A stretch of DNA of 64,000 nt from SURF-32 sp964648365 (GCA_964648365.1 CAZYLK010000001.1:13758-77757); one strand, 5' to 3'. Counted from the first letter of the stretch, positions 50,763 to 60,312 are shown. Notes: generated from the letters alone by a model not told the origin. Numbers and translations: made by a program.

Positions 50763-51680
50763 TCAGCAATCCGACCGCTTGCCCTTGATCTTGCAGGTGC
50801 CGTTGCCCTGCGGGCAGCCGATGGTCGTCTTAATCTTCTTGTCGCAGTCCTTGACGTCTTCGCAGCGTGCTTCGCTCCGGTAGGCGCCGCCCTTCGGCGG
50901 GCACAGGTCGCAGCCGCCCTTGGCCTTGCTCTTCTTGATGGTATAGGTGCAGCGTGAGCCGCCCAGCGTTACGTAGGCAAGACCGTCGTGGGCGCCGAGG
51001 CCGCTGGCCCGCAGCGTACGGGCGTAGTTGTTGCTGGGATCGAAGCTGTAGAGATTGCCGCTCCAGTCGATCATCCAGAACAGATCCTTGTCCGGATCGT
51101 AGGTCATGCCGCAGTTGTTGAAGAACTCCCCGTCGTTAATCAGGGTGCCGGTTCCGTTGTTGCGATCCATGTCGTACAGGTCGCCGGGTCCGGCATACGC
51201 GCCGACCAGCATGTCGCGCTTGGAATCATAGGCGACGCTGTCGAGGTTGATGCCGGGATTGCCGATGAGCGTGCCGTTCCCGTTCTTGTCAAAGCTGAAG
51301 AAGCCCTGGTCGCGGGTCGACTGACCGCCGTAGAACTCGTCGGTGGTGGGGTCGTAGGCGAGGCCGAACATGCTGTCGAAGCCGTGCAGGTTCACCAGCG
51401 TCGCCTGGCCGGAGTTGGTGTCCACGCGCCACATGCCCATGCGTCCACCCCAGCCGTCCACGGCATAGAGCGTCTGCGTGCTGCTGTCCCAGGCCAGATC
51501 GCCGAACTGGTACGACATGCCCAGCGGGCCGATCGGGGTGATCTGGAGCGTATCCGTGTCGATGGACACCAGCGTGTCCGTGTTCTCGTTCACGGAGTAC
51601 ATGGTGCCGGCATGGGCTTGCGTGATCAGCAGACCCAGCGCGGCCAGTGTCACGATTGTCGTGCTTCGAACAGTGCTCAT
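50763..51680 (-). CDS. Secreted beta-propeller-like protein with eight-Cys C-terminal domain
   Basis: A 305-residue exported protein. The ATG at 51680 has an ideal AGGAGG eight bases upstream, and begins a signal peptide (MSTVRSTTIVTLAALGLLI...AHA). The middle consists of repeated blades with Tyr/Asp/Gly-rich motifs (MYSVNENTDTLVSIDTDTLQ, AYDPTTDEFYG, TYDPDKDLFWMIDWSGNLYS), resembling NHL/SMP-30-like propellers. The last 63 residues carry CTYTIKKS, GCDLC, RCED, DCDKK, GCPQ, TCKI and SDC, the same eight-Cys tail as in two other secreted proteins here. Function unknown. Confidence 0.88.
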   Translation of the reverse strand: MSTVRSTTIVTLAALGLLITQAHAGTMYSVNENTDTLVSIDTDTLQITPIGPLGMSYQFGDLAWDSSTQTLYAVDGWGGRMGMWRVDTNSGQATLVNLHGFDSMFGLAYDPTTDEFYGGQSTRDQGFFSFDKNGNGTLIGNPGINLDSVAYDSKRDMLVGAYAGPGDLYDMDRNNGTGTLINDGEFFNNCGMTYDPDKDLFWMIDWSGNLYSFDPSNNYARTLRASGLGAHDGLAYVTLGGSRCTYTIKKSKAKGGCDLCPPKGGAYRSEARCEDVKDCDKKIKTTIGCPQGNGTCKIKGKRSDC

Positions 51681-51915
51681 TCGAGTCCTCCTGGAAGTTG
51701 TCAACGGCGGGCCGCGGCGACCGCGCCGCGGGTTTCCCGCTCGACCCTGGCGGGCCGGTGTCCATCGGACGAGTCCCCACCCGCCGTGGATTGACGGTAC
51801 GAGCATACCGATCCGGTCAGGGCGATTCAACGTCCGACGAGCCGACAACGTCCGCATGCGTATTGCGAATGGGTTTGCCCGCCGGGCTGCCCGCGCGGGG
51901 CGCCCAGAGATGCAC

Positions 51916-54102
51916 TCATTGAGGCGTCAGGCTTCGCTCCGGCTCGGCGGGACGGAGGCCCGCCGAGCCCTCCGCCTGACACAGAATGCGGTACAGCGTG
52001 CATCGGCCGATCAGTTCGTCGTGCGAACCGCTGTCGATGATGCGTCCGGCCTCCATCACCACGATGCGGTCCGCGAATCGAAAGGTGCTCGGCCGGTGGG
52101 CGATCATCAGCGTCGTGCGGCCGCGGGTCAGTTCGCGTATGGCGCGATGAATCTTCTCATCGGAATCGGTGTCGATCTGGCTGGTGGCTTCGTCGAAGAT
52201 GAGGATCGGCGCGTCGCGCAGCACCGCCCGGGCGATCGTCAGCCGCTGCCGCTGCCCGCCGGAGAGCGTCACGCCCTGTTCGCCGACCACCGCATCGTAG
52301 CCGCCCTCGCGGGCGCGGATGAACTCGTCCGCGTAGGCCCTTCGCGCCGCGGACTCGATGGCTTCCGCGGCCGCGCCCGGCGCGCCGTACGCGATGTTCT
52401 CGGCGATCGTGCCGGCGAAGACCACCGCGCGCTGCGTTACGAGCGCCATGTTCCGCCGGAGCCCAGCGAGCGGGAGCGACGCGATGTCCCGCCCGTCGTA
52501 GCGGATGCGCCCGTCGTCCGGCGGATAGAACCTCTGCAAGAGATTTACCAGCGTCGTCTTGCCGGAGCCGTTGGGCCCGACGATCGCGATGCACTCGCCG
52601 CACTTGACGGTGAGGCTGACGTCCGCGAGCGCGGGTGTGCTCGCGCCGGGGTAGGTGAAGGTGACGTTCTCGAAGGCCAGCCCGTCGGTCAGCGGCGGAA
52701 CGACCGCCTGGTCACCCGGATCGGCATCGGGCTCGGCCGGCATGTCGATCACGCTGAAAATGCGTTCCGCCCCGGCCGCGGAGCGCTGCACGCGCGTGTA
52801 CACATCGGCCAGCTTTCGCAGCGGGTCGAGCAACATGCCCATCACCAGCGAGAGTTGAAGAAACTCGGCCGGATCGAGCGTGCGGTTCAGCACCCGGCCG
52901 CCCAGCCAGATCACGATGCACGAGAGTCCGAAGACCGCCAGCACTTCGAGCATCGGCTTCAGCGCCGCCTCCAGCACCGCCAGCCGAAGCTGATGGCCGT
53001 AGACGTTGCGGTCGAGCCGTGCCATGCGCTCCCGCTCGGTTGCCTCGGACGTGTAGGCTTTGACCACGTCGATCGCCTGAAGCGTTGTCGTAAGCTGCCC
53101 GATCATCGAGCCGTATTCCCGCAGCAACCGCTTGTTGGCCCGCTTCACCTTCCGCCCGACGGCCCAGAAGATACCCACCGCCACCGGCGCAACCGCCGTC
53201 ATCGTCAGCGTGATCTGCCAGTCCAGCGACAGCGCCAGAGCGAAGATGAAGACCGCCTTGAGCGGCTCCTGCACCACCTTGCCGAACAGCGCCAGCAGGC
53301 CGCGCTGGATTTCCTGCACATCCTGGACGAAACGACTGACGGTGTCGGACGTCTCCGACTGGACGAAGAAGCTCATCGGCAGCCGCAGCACGCGCGCATA
53401 CAAATCGCCGCGCAGTTGGACCATGCCGCCCAGCACCGCCCGCGACATCCAGTATTCCGCCAGGAATCGAAAAACGTTCGCGACGACGACGACGACGAAC
53501 ACGAACCCGAGGATCGTCACGAGCAGGCGCAGATCGGCGGGGCTGGTCTGTCGCGGGAGCCATGCGGCCGCGCGATGAAGCGCGCGATGTTTCAGTCCGG
53601 CCGTGGGAAGCGCCACGGTCACGGACCGCGTCGTGCCGTCCGCGGCGCTGAGGTTCAGCACGACCTCCCGGCCGGGCGCCACCCGCGAGACATCCGCCAG
53701 CCATTGCGATCCGCTCTGCCCGCCTAAGTCGAGGCGCGCCAGTGCGGGGATATCTCGACCCCGCAGTGGGCTGTCCTCACGGATCTTGTCCACCAGCAGC
53801 GACGTGCCCTGGTCGTCGCGCCAGACGCGCAGCGTCACGCCGAGGCGATCCTCGACGGTCATGCGGTCGATCCAAGCGTGCAGGCTTTCCTCTTCCAGGA
53901 TGACCTTCAAGACCGGCAGGGCGCTGCCGATGCTGAACGTGTGCAGCGCCGCGAAGAGCACGGCCGCGGCGAAGCTCATCGCCAGCAGGCGGCGGAACCC
54001 CCAGACGTAACCGAGCATCCGGCGGAAGTTCGGCGACAACAGCCGCCCGGCCGGAGCCCGGGTCGAGTCATCGGCCGTGATGAGTTGGGGATTGCTCGCC
54101 AA
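51916..54102 (-). CDS. ABC exporter (MsbA-like) with a PDZ-like insertion
   Basis: A 728-residue half-transporter. It starts at a TTG (54102), with an ATG at 54018 as an alternative. TM1 is LLAMSFAAAVLFAALHTFSI. Instead of a short loop, residues about 78-170 form a PDZ-like domain (LGVTLRVWRDDQGTSLLVDK, REDSPLRGRDIPALARLD, GREVVLNLSAADG), expected outside the membrane. TM2-6 and a complete ATPase follow: Walker A GPNGSGKTT, LSGGQRQR signature, Walker B ILIFDEATS, H-loop AHRP. It probably exports a lipid or peptide. A lipoprotein gene ends 9 bp upstream. Confidence 0.92.
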   Translation of the reverse strand: MASNPQLITADDSTRAPAGRLLSPNFRRMLGYVWGFRRLLAMSFAAAVLFAALHTFSIGSALPVLKVILEEESLHAWIDRMTVEDRLGVTLRVWRDDQGTSLLVDKIREDSPLRGRDIPALARLDLGGQSGSQWLADVSRVAPGREVVLNLSAADGTTRSVTVALPTAGLKHRALHRAAAWLPRQTSPADLRLLVTILGFVFVVVVVANVFRFLAEYWMSRAVLGGMVQLRGDLYARVLRLPMSFFVQSETSDTVSRFVQDVQEIQRGLLALFGKVVQEPLKAVFIFALALSLDWQITLTMTAVAPVAVGIFWAVGRKVKRANKRLLREYGSMIGQLTTTLQAIDVVKAYTSEATERERMARLDRNVYGHQLRLAVLEAALKPMLEVLAVFGLSCIVIWLGGRVLNRTLDPAEFLQLSLVMGMLLDPLRKLADVYTRVQRSAAGAERIFSVIDMPAEPDADPGDQAVVPPLTDGLAFENVTFTYPGASTPALADVSLTVKCGECIAIVGPNGSGKTTLVNLLQRFYPPDDGRIRYDGRDIASLPLAGLRRNMALVTQRAVVFAGTIAENIAYGAPGAAAEAIESAARRAYADEFIRAREGGYDAVVGEQGVTLSGGQRQRLTIARAVLRDAPILIFDEATSQIDTDSDEKIHRAIRELTRGRTTLMIAHRPSTFRFADRIVVMEAGRIIDSGSHDELIGRCTLYRILCQAEGSAGLRPAEPERSLTPQ

Positions 54103-54111
54103 GGCGCTTTG

Positions 54112-54726
54112 CTAGGGAATCTGGTCGGGAGGAAGCTGAAACTGCTCGATGCCGCCGTCGTGAATCTCCCGGACGACCCGGCGCACTTCGTCCGGGGCGT
54201 GCGACAGTCGCCACTGGCCGTTCTCGCGGCGGATAACCAATACAATTTGACGCTCGGCCTTCTCATTCCGTCGCTCTAAACGGTCCCGTTCGAGCACCGC
54301 CTGGGCCTGCATGCCGTAGAATATCTCATTGGTGCGCGGATCGCGCATCTTCTGGAGCACGTCGATGACGATCTTGCGCACGCCGCTGTCCCAGCCGGCG
54401 TCGAACTGTCGCCGGGCGAATGGCTCATCCGTGGCCGACCACAGCAGGCGGAATTCTTCGTAGTCCCGCGCGGTGGTGACGCGCAAGGCCTGTTCGACGA
54501 AAGCGTTGACGGATTCGTCCTCCACCCGTGTGCGCGGCGCAAAGGTGACCTCCGTCTCGCCGCCTTCAGCGGCAGAGAGTTCGCCGTTCAGCGCGGCCCC
54601 GTCGGTGCTGCTGCCGCCGCGGTCACAGCCGCCGGACAGGAGGAGCAGGAGAATAGGGAGTAAGGGAGTAAGGGAGTGAGGGAGTAAGGGAAGAGAAGAG
54701 CGTTGTGCCCGGCATGGACTGGCCAC
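54112..54726 (-). CDS. Lipoprotein whose signal peptide is encoded by an 8-bp tandem repeat
   Basis: A 204-residue lipoprotein of unknown function. The preferred start is the GTG at 54726, giving MASPCRAQRSSLPLLPHSL followed by TPLLPILLLLLSGGC, a complete lipoprotein signal with lipobox LSGGC. The codons for SLPLLPHSLTPLLP come from the octamer array 54656-54693. The mature region (EQALRVTTARDYEEFRLLWS; MRDPRTNEIFYGMQAQAVLE) is alpha/beta with an NTF2-like look, ending in IHDGGIEQFQLPPDQIP. It lies 9 bp upstream of the ABC exporter gene, in the same transcription unit. Confidence 0.75.
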   Translation of the reverse strand: MASPCRAQRSSLPLLPHSLTPLLPILLLLLSGGCDRGGSSTDGAALNGELSAAEGGETEVTFAPRTRVEDESVNAFVEQALRVTTARDYEEFRLLWSATDEPFARRQFDAGWDSGVRKIVIDVLQKMRDPRTNEIFYGMQAQAVLERDRLERRNEKAERQIVLVIRRENGQWRLSHAPDEVRRVVREIHDGGIEQFQLPPDQIP

Positions 54727-54892
54727 GGCGCGCGTCCCCGGGAGCAACAGGCTCCGGCGTGGCGACGAGTCAGCACCTGGGACCGCCAGGCTCCAGCTTG
54801 GCGACGGGTGACACCGGTTTTCCTTGGTCGTGCTGTGTTCCAAGCGGCTACTCTTCCCTGACTCCCTCACTCCCTGACCCCCTCATTCCCTT
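54656..54892. mobile_element. Inverted-arm 8-bp tandem repeat element, copy 2
   Basis: Left arm GGGAGTAA/GGGAGTGA octamers (54656-54693) and right arm of reverse complement (CTGACTCCCTCACTCCC type, 54853-54892). The interior contains two GGCTCCAGC-type palindromes (54734-54766, 54781-54805) and a degenerate CCGGTTTTCC unit. The left arm is translated in the lipoprotein gene on the minus strand. Mobility is inference. Confidence 0.6.
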
Positions 54893-54976
54893 CTGCACGC
54901 CATTCACTCCGGCACCGCGGCCGCCTAGACTATATGACCGTTTGCCGGGCCGGTAAACGACGGACGAGACGCAGGC

Positions 54977-56971
54977 TTGCGGACGGACTTCGACATCATT
55001 GTGGTCGGCGGCGGACACGCCGGCATCGAGGCGGCGTGGGCGGCGTCGCGGCTCGGCGCCCGAACCGCGCTGATCACTTTCGAGCACGCCGCCATCGGAC
55101 GGATGTCGTGCAACCCGGCCATCGGGGGGCTGGGCAAGGGGCACATGGTCCGGGAGATCGACGCGTTCGGCGGACTGATGGGCCTGGCGACGGATCGAGC
55201 CGGCATCCAGTTCCGGATGCTCAACAGCAGCAAGGGCGCGGCCGTCCGGGCGCCGCGGGCCCAGGCGGACCGGGCCGACTACGCCGCAGCGACGCAGGCA
55301 CTTCTGGCGGGGGCGTCGAACCTTGACGTGATCGAGGGCAGCGTCGAAGAACTGCTGACCGCGGACATCTCCAGTTCGGCAACATCTGCTTGTGATCCGC
55401 GGCCACCGTCGAGCGCGGAGAGCACGGTTGCTGACCCCCGGCCAGGCTGGAGCCAGGCGGTCGCGGGGGCCGGCGGCGACGAACGATGTCGCATCCGCGG
55501 CGTCATCGTCGAGCTGCGCGGCGCGGATGGCGGGCGGCGCCGCGTCGAGTTGCGATCCTCCGCGGTCATCCTGACCACCGGCACGTTTATGCGCGGTCTG
55601 ATGCACTGCGGCGAGTGCCGGACCGCCGGGGGGCGGGTCGGCGAGGCGGCCGCGGTGGGGATCAGCGGGGCGCTGAGCCGGCTGGGGTTCGAACTGGGCC
55701 GCCTGAAGACCGGCACGCCGCCGCGGATTCATCGCGATTCTCTCGACTATGATCGATTCCAGGTCCAGCCGGGCGACGACCCGCCGGTGCCATTCTCATT
55801 CATGACGGACGGGATTGACCGTCGGCAGGTTCCCTGCTGGATCACTTACACCGGCGAAGGTGCGCATGAGATCATTCGCGCCAATCTCCATCGCGCCCCG
55901 ATGTACTCCGGACAGATCGAATCGACCGGGCCGCGCTACTGCCCCAGCATCGAAGACAAGGTGGTGCGTTTCGCCGACAAGTCGATGCACCAGGTTTTCC
56001 TCGAGCCGGAGGGTTACGACAACGAGCGGGTTTATTGCAACGGCATCAGCACGTCGCTGCCGGCCGACGTGCAGGAGGCGATGGTTCGCTCCATCGCCGG
56101 GATGGAGAACGCCCGCATCCTGCAGCACGGCTACGCCGTCGAATACGACTGGGTGCCGACGCACCAGACGCGATCGACCCTGGAGACGAAGCGCGTCGCC
56201 GGGCTGTACCTCGCCGGGCAGATCAACGGCACCAGCGGCTACGAAGAGGCGGCGGGGCAGGGCCTGATCGCCGGAGTCAATGCGGCCCTGGCGCTGGCGG
56301 GGCGGCTGCCGATGGTGCTCGGCCGAGAGCAGGCCTACCTCGGCGTGATGATCGACGACATCATTACCCGGCCGCCCATCGAGCCGTATCGAATGTTCAC
56401 CTCGCGGGCCGAGTACCGCCTGTCGCTGCGCAGCGACAACGCGGACGAACGGCTGACGCCCATCGGCCGCGAACTGGGCCTGGTGGACGACGCGCGCTGG
56501 GCGCGCTACGAACGGCGACGCGACGCCATTGCTGCGATCGAAGCGGCGACGGGACGCGGCAGCGTCAACGGGACGCCGCTGGCGTCGTGGACGCGCCGGC
56601 CGGACGCGGACGTCATCACGCTGGCGTCGGCCCTCTACGCCCGCGATCCCGTCGCGCGAAGCGTATCGGATCTGGAGTCGGTCCTGGTGCGGGCGCGGTA
56701 CCGCGGCTACCTGGATCGCCAGGCCGCTCACGTCGAGCGCATGCGCCGGCTGGAGTCCGCCCGGATTCCGCCGTCGATCGCCTACGAGAGCGTCCCCTCC
56801 CTGCGGGCGGAGGCTCGTGAGAACCTCGGCCGCGTGCAACCCCGCACCCTCGGACAGGCCGGCCGTATCACCGGGATCACGCCGGCGGACGTCATGATCC
56901 TGTGGGTACACATCAACTCCGCCGGCCGAAGGTCGGGCGCCGACGGCGCCGCCACAAACACCCTTCCTTAA
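54977..56971 (+). CDS. mnmG: tRNA uridine-5-carboxymethylaminomethyl modification enzyme MnmG (GidA)
   Basis: A 664-residue FAD protein that, with MnmE, modifies U34 of several tRNAs. It starts at a TTG (54977). Motifs: FAD-binding VVGGGHAGIEAA, MSCNPAIGGLGKGHMVREID, LKTGTPPRI, GYEEAAGQGLIAGVNAAL and FTSRAEYRLSLRSDNAD. Residues about 130-170 (SSSATSACDPRPPSSAES... through VADPRPGWSQAVAGAGG) form an insertion without a counterpart in typical MnmG. It contains a translated palindromic repeat (55438-55464). Otherwise intact. Confidence 0.95.
   Translation: MRTDFDIIVVGGGHAGIEAAWAASRLGARTALITFEHAAIGRMSCNPAIGGLGKGHMVREIDAFGGLMGLATDRAGIQFRMLNSSKGAAVRAPRAQADRADYAAATQALLAGASNLDVIEGSVEELLTADISSSATSACDPRPPSSAESTVADPRPGWSQAVAGAGGDERCRIRGVIVELRGADGGRRRVELRSSAVILTTGTFMRGLMHCGECRTAGGRVGEAAAVGISGALSRLGFELGRLKTGTPPRIHRDSLDYDRFQVQPGDDPPVPFSFMTDGIDRRQVPCWITYTGEGAHEIIRANLHRAPMYSGQIESTGPRYCPSIEDKVVRFADKSMHQVFLEPEGYDNERVYCNGISTSLPADVQEAMVRSIAGMENARILQHGYAVEYDWVPTHQTRSTLETKRVAGLYLAGQINGTSGYEEAAGQGLIAGVNAALALAGRLPMVLGREQAYLGVMIDDIITRPPIEPYRMFTSRAEYRLSLRSDNADERLTPIGRELGLVDDARWARYERRRDAIAAIEAATGRGSVNGTPLASWTRRPDADVITLASALYARDPVARSVSDLESVLVRARYRGYLDRQAAHVERMRRLESARIPPSIAYESVPSLRAEARENLGRVQPRTLGQAGRITGITPADVMILWVHINSAGRRSGADGAATNTLP
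55438..55464. repeat. Palindromic repeat, GGCTGGAGCC family, inside mnmG
   Basis: CCAGGCTGGAGCCAGGCGG resembles the reverse complement of the unit at 54781-54805. It is read in frame in mnmG within a non-conserved loop. Confidence 0.7.
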
Positions 56972-57109
56972 CCCGGCTACCCCCGGCGCGCGCGCTGCCG
57001 GCGCCGCGGACCGAAAACGTCATTCGATCGCGCGGCGTCCCATAGAACGTTGCGCGCGTGCGCGCCCGGCCGAACCAGCCAGAACAGCGCAAAGGCAAGA
57101 TTTCGTCAT

Positions 57110-57138
57110 CGTTGACGTGAACGTGTGACGAATATAAG
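57110..57138 (+). promoter_or_regulatory. Predicted promoter of the HTH-receiver gene
   Basis: TTGACG (57110-57115), a 17-bp spacer and TAAGAT (57133-57138). The flanking sequence is AT-rich compared with its surroundings. The transcript leader would be about 40 nt. The spacer 56972-57109 shows no gene. Confidence 0.5.
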
Positions 57139-57186
57139 ATGTAGGAAAGATAGGGATTCTAGGGAGTCTTCGCCGAAGAGGGGGGC

Positions 57187-57801
57187 ATGACGCAGGTGAT
57201 GGTCAAGCAGGAGCCGGAGAAAACGTCGGGCGTGCGATCGGTGTACACCACCGGTCAGGTGGCGCGGATCTGCAACGTCAGCCAGCAGACGATCATCCGC
57301 TGCTTCGACAGCGGCAAGCTGCGCGGCTTTCGCGTGCCGGGGTCGAAGTTCCGCCGGATTCCGATCGAGTCGCTGCGGAAGTTCATGATTGAGCACAACA
57401 TCCCGCTGGAGCAGCTCGAAAGCGGGAAGAAGCGGGTGCTGGTCGTGGACGACGAAGAGGCGATTCTCGACATGCTGGGCGATCTGCTGCGGCGGGACGG
57501 CCGGTTTGACGTGCGGACGGCCACGAACGGCTTCGACGCCGGCATCGAGACGCGCGACTTCCGTCCGGACATCATGCTGCTGGACTTCAAGCTGCCGGAC
57601 ATCAACGGCGACGCGCTCTGCCGCCGCATCCGCAGCGATCCCGAGCACGCCCACATCAAGATCATTATCATCAGCGGCGTCGTCGATCCGGACGAGGTCA
57701 ACGGGCTCCTTGCGGCCGGCGCCGACGAGTTCATCAAAAAGCCGTTCGACATCGAGCGGCTGATCGCCAAAATGTCGGAGTTACTCGGCTTGGCGGCGTA
57801 G
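57187..57801 (+). CDS. Response regulator with N-terminal excisionase/MerR-like HTH
   Basis: A 204-residue protein. An HTH_17-type DNA-binding domain comes first (YTTGQVARICNVSQQTIIRC, GKLRGFRVPGSKFRRIP), then a full receiver: VLVVDDEEAILDML, phospho-acceptor in IMLLDFKLPD, IIIISG and FIKKPF. The order (DNA-binding first, receiver last) is the reverse of most response regulators. The downstream HDOD kinase (57893) and receiver protein (60330) suggest a signalling group. The target is unknown. Confidence 0.9.
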   Translation: MTQVMVKQEPEKTSGVRSVYTTGQVARICNVSQQTIIRCFDSGKLRGFRVPGSKFRRIPIESLRKFMIEHNIPLEQLESGKKRVLVVDDEEAILDMLGDLLRRDGRFDVRTATNGFDAGIETRDFRPDIMLLDFKLPDINGDALCRRIRSDPEHAHIKIIIISGVVDPDEVNGLLAAGADEFIKKPFDIERLIAKMSELLGLAA

Positions 57802-57892
57802 GTCCGGCGCCGGTGGCCCATTCCCGGCATGTCTATGGCCGCGCCGAGGGCGGTTGCGGCGGGCGCCGCTGTCCGTGTCGCGGTGAAGTCGC

Positions 57893-60148
57893 ATGAGCGA
57901 AACGGCGACAACGATCTCCGCTAACGACCGCTCGCTGTCACCCGCGGCGCGCGTGGAACTTATACTCAGCCAAGTCAGCCAATTGCCCACGCTGCCGGCG
58001 GTGGCGGTGCAGGTGCTGGGCGTCACCCAGGCATCGCACACCAGCGCGCCGGATGTCGTGCGGCTTATCGAGGCCGATCCGGCCCTGACGGCCAAGATAT
58101 TGAAGCTGCTGACACGGGCCGATCTCGGCGTGCGGGGCGACGTGGTTTCGATCGACCGAGCCGTCGTGCTGCTGGGCTTCGCGGCGGTCCGCAACGCGGT
58201 GCTCTCGCTGCAAGTCTATGAGACCTTCGCCTCCGTCGAGCCGGGGGCGGGATCCGTTCTCGTGCGGGAGGAGTTCTGGAAACACGGTCTGGCGGTGGCC
58301 TGCGCCGCAGAGATGGCGGCCAAAGCGGCGTCGCGGGTTCGCGTGGACAGCGGCGAGGCTTTCGTATGCGGCCTTCTGCACGATATCGGGAAGATTGCGC
58401 TGGACGCCTGCCTGCCCAAGAGCTACGGCCGTGTGATTGCGCAGTGCGAAATGAAGCGCGTGTCCATCTGCGACGCGGAGCGGGCCGTGCTGGGTCTGGA
58501 CCACGCGCAGGCCGGAAAGCGCCTGCTCGATCAGTGGAACCTCCCGCGCGCCGTGGTCGACTGCGCCTGGCTCCACCATCACGACGAACTGCCCGAGTCG
58601 GTCCAGGCCCGCGACGTCATCCAGGTGGTTCACTGGGCCGACAACGTGGTCCGTCACCAGCGCATCGGGTTCTCCGGCTGTCGTGAACTCGAGCCGGTTG
58701 AAACGGGAGCGGCCCGGCTGGGCATTGCTCCGGCGGAACTGGCTTCGCTGCTCGAAGCGCTCCCGCGGCGGATGGAAGCGCTCTCGGAGTTGTTCGGGCT
58801 GGGCGAGTTCCGCGCCGAGGCGGTCTATACTCGCGCGATTGCCGACGCCAATGCCGAACTCGGCCGGCTGAACGCCGAACTGGCGGAGGCAAATCGGCGT
58901 CTGACGGCCCGGGCGGGTGCGTACGACGCCATCCGCACGTTTGTCGCCGCCAGCGGCGAGCGCGACGGCGTGGGAGAGGTCTGCGCCGCCGGGGCTGAGG
59001 CCGTCGGACGTTTGTTCAACGCGGAGGCCGCGGTGGCCGTTGCGATCGGCGGCGGTCAGCTCGTACACGCCGGCGTCTGGCGGGCCGCGGAGTCCCGGCG
59101 GGTCAGTCGCATCGTTGATCCTTCCGCGCTGGGCGTTGAGCCTGATTGGCTGAAATCAGAGACAGATGACGTGCTGGCTCCCGTCACGCCGGGCCTGAGT
59201 GCCGTTTGGGACAGCATCTGCGAGCGCGAGCCGCCCGCCGAGCGGCGTGCGCTGTATGTCCGTCATGCCGGGCGGCTTGTGGGGGCGGTTCTGTTCTGGG
59301 CGGGTCGGGCGCCGTCGACGGATCGTGCCGGCCGCGAGGCGTGTGAATCACTGGCGGCCGCGCTGGGCATGGCGCTGGCGTCCGCGACGGCTCGGGCGGA
59401 CGCGGAGCGGCTCAGCGAAGATCTGCTCGACCTCAACCGGCGGCTTAAGAACGCGCAGCATGAACTGCTGCGCGCGCGGTCGCTGTCGATGATCGCCGAG
59501 ATGGCGGCCGGGGCGGCGCACGAACTCAATACGCCGCTGGCGGTGATCAGCGGGCGCGCCCAGATGCTGGCGGCGGATGCCGAGAACGCCGACTTTCAGC
59601 AGGACTTGCAGACCATCGTGCAGCACGCCCGGCGGGCGTCGGACATGGTCACAGAGTTGTCGCACTTCGCCAAACCGGATGCCCCCAAGAAGACCGCGAT
59701 GCCCATCAAGACGCTCTTTGAACGCGTCTATCTGCACTGGCAGGGCCGATTTCGTGATCGCGGCATCGACGGCGTCTTCGAGGTTCACGACGAGGCGGCC
59801 GAGCTGTATGCCGATCCGCGGCAGACCCAGGCGATTCTTGATGCGCTGATCGCCAATGCGCTCGATGCCGCGCCGCCGGCGCAGGCTCGGGTGCAAGTCA
59901 ACTCGTCCCCTGGCGCGTCCGATGAAACAGTCCGGATAAGCGTCACGGACAACGGTTCCGGAATGACGGCCGACGTGCTGCAGAAGGCGTTCGACCCGTT
60001 CTACTCGAACCGGAAGGCGGGGCGTGGACGAGGGCTGGGGCTGTCCCGCGCCCAACGGCTGGCGGAAATCAACGGCGGACGGCTTTGGCTCGAATCAGAC
60101 CCCGAACACGGCACAACCGCGACGCTCGAGCTGCCTTGCTGCCGCTGA
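57893..60148 (+). CDS. HDOD-domain sensor histidine kinase
   Basis: A 751-residue cytosolic protein. An N-terminal HDOD domain (LILSQVSQLPTLPAVAVQVL, HD-like FVCGLLHDIGKIAL) is followed by a helical/GAF-like region (residues about 340-480) and a histidine kinase core: EMAAGAAHELNTPLAVISGR with the phospho-acceptor His, N-box DALIANALDAAPP, DNGSGM, GRGRGLGLSRAQRL. HDOD-kinase fusions are seen in several bacterial signalling systems. It probably phosphorylates the HTH-receiver protein at 57187-57801. An octamer element follows its stop. Confidence 0.9.
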   Translation: MSETATTISANDRSLSPAARVELILSQVSQLPTLPAVAVQVLGVTQASHTSAPDVVRLIEADPALTAKILKLLTRADLGVRGDVVSIDRAVVLLGFAAVRNAVLSLQVYETFASVEPGAGSVLVREEFWKHGLAVACAAEMAAKAASRVRVDSGEAFVCGLLHDIGKIALDACLPKSYGRVIAQCEMKRVSICDAERAVLGLDHAQAGKRLLDQWNLPRAVVDCAWLHHHDELPESVQARDVIQVVHWADNVVRHQRIGFSGCRELEPVETGAARLGIAPAELASLLEALPRRMEALSELFGLGEFRAEAVYTRAIADANAELGRLNAELAEANRRLTARAGAYDAIRTFVAASGERDGVGEVCAAGAEAVGRLFNAEAAVAVAIGGGQLVHAGVWRAAESRRVSRIVDPSALGVEPDWLKSETDDVLAPVTPGLSAVWDSICEREPPAERRALYVRHAGRLVGAVLFWAGRAPSTDRAGREACESLAAALGMALASATARADAERLSEDLLDLNRRLKNAQHELLRARSLSMIAEMAAGAAHELNTPLAVISGRAQMLAADAENADFQQDLQTIVQHARRASDMVTELSHFAKPDAPKKTAMPIKTLFERVYLHWQGRFRDRGIDGVFEVHDEAAELYADPRQTQAILDALIANALDAAPPAQARVQVNSSPGASDETVRISVTDNGSGMTADVLQKAFDPFYSNRKAGRGRGLGLSRAQRLAEINGGRLWLESDPEHGTTATLELPCCR

Positions 60149-60160
60149 CGCGGCAGCGGA

Positions 60161-60312
60161 GGGAGTCAAGGAGTCAGGGAGTCAGGGAGTCAGGGAAGAG
60201 GTTCAGTGGGCACCGCCCGCGCGCGCCGTTGGCGAAGTCGGACCTCTGTTGCGGCTTCCGATTGCTCTTTCCTTGCTCCCTTAGTCCCTCACTCCCTCAC
60301 TCCCTTCCTCCC
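60161..60312. mobile_element. Inverted-arm 8-bp tandem repeat element, copy 3
   Basis: Left arm GGGAGTCA octamers (60161-60198) start 13 bp after the kinase stop; right arm GTCCCTCACTCCCTCACTCC (within 60269-60312) ends 4 bp before AAGGAGG of the next gene. The interior is only 70 bp and has no gene. This is the shortest of three copies. Mobility is inference. Confidence 0.6.

Noticed and set aside
51478..53727. A long plus-strand open frame opposite the ABC exporter
   Set aside because: Antisense shadow of a gene with complete ABC transporter motifs; no recognisable domain.
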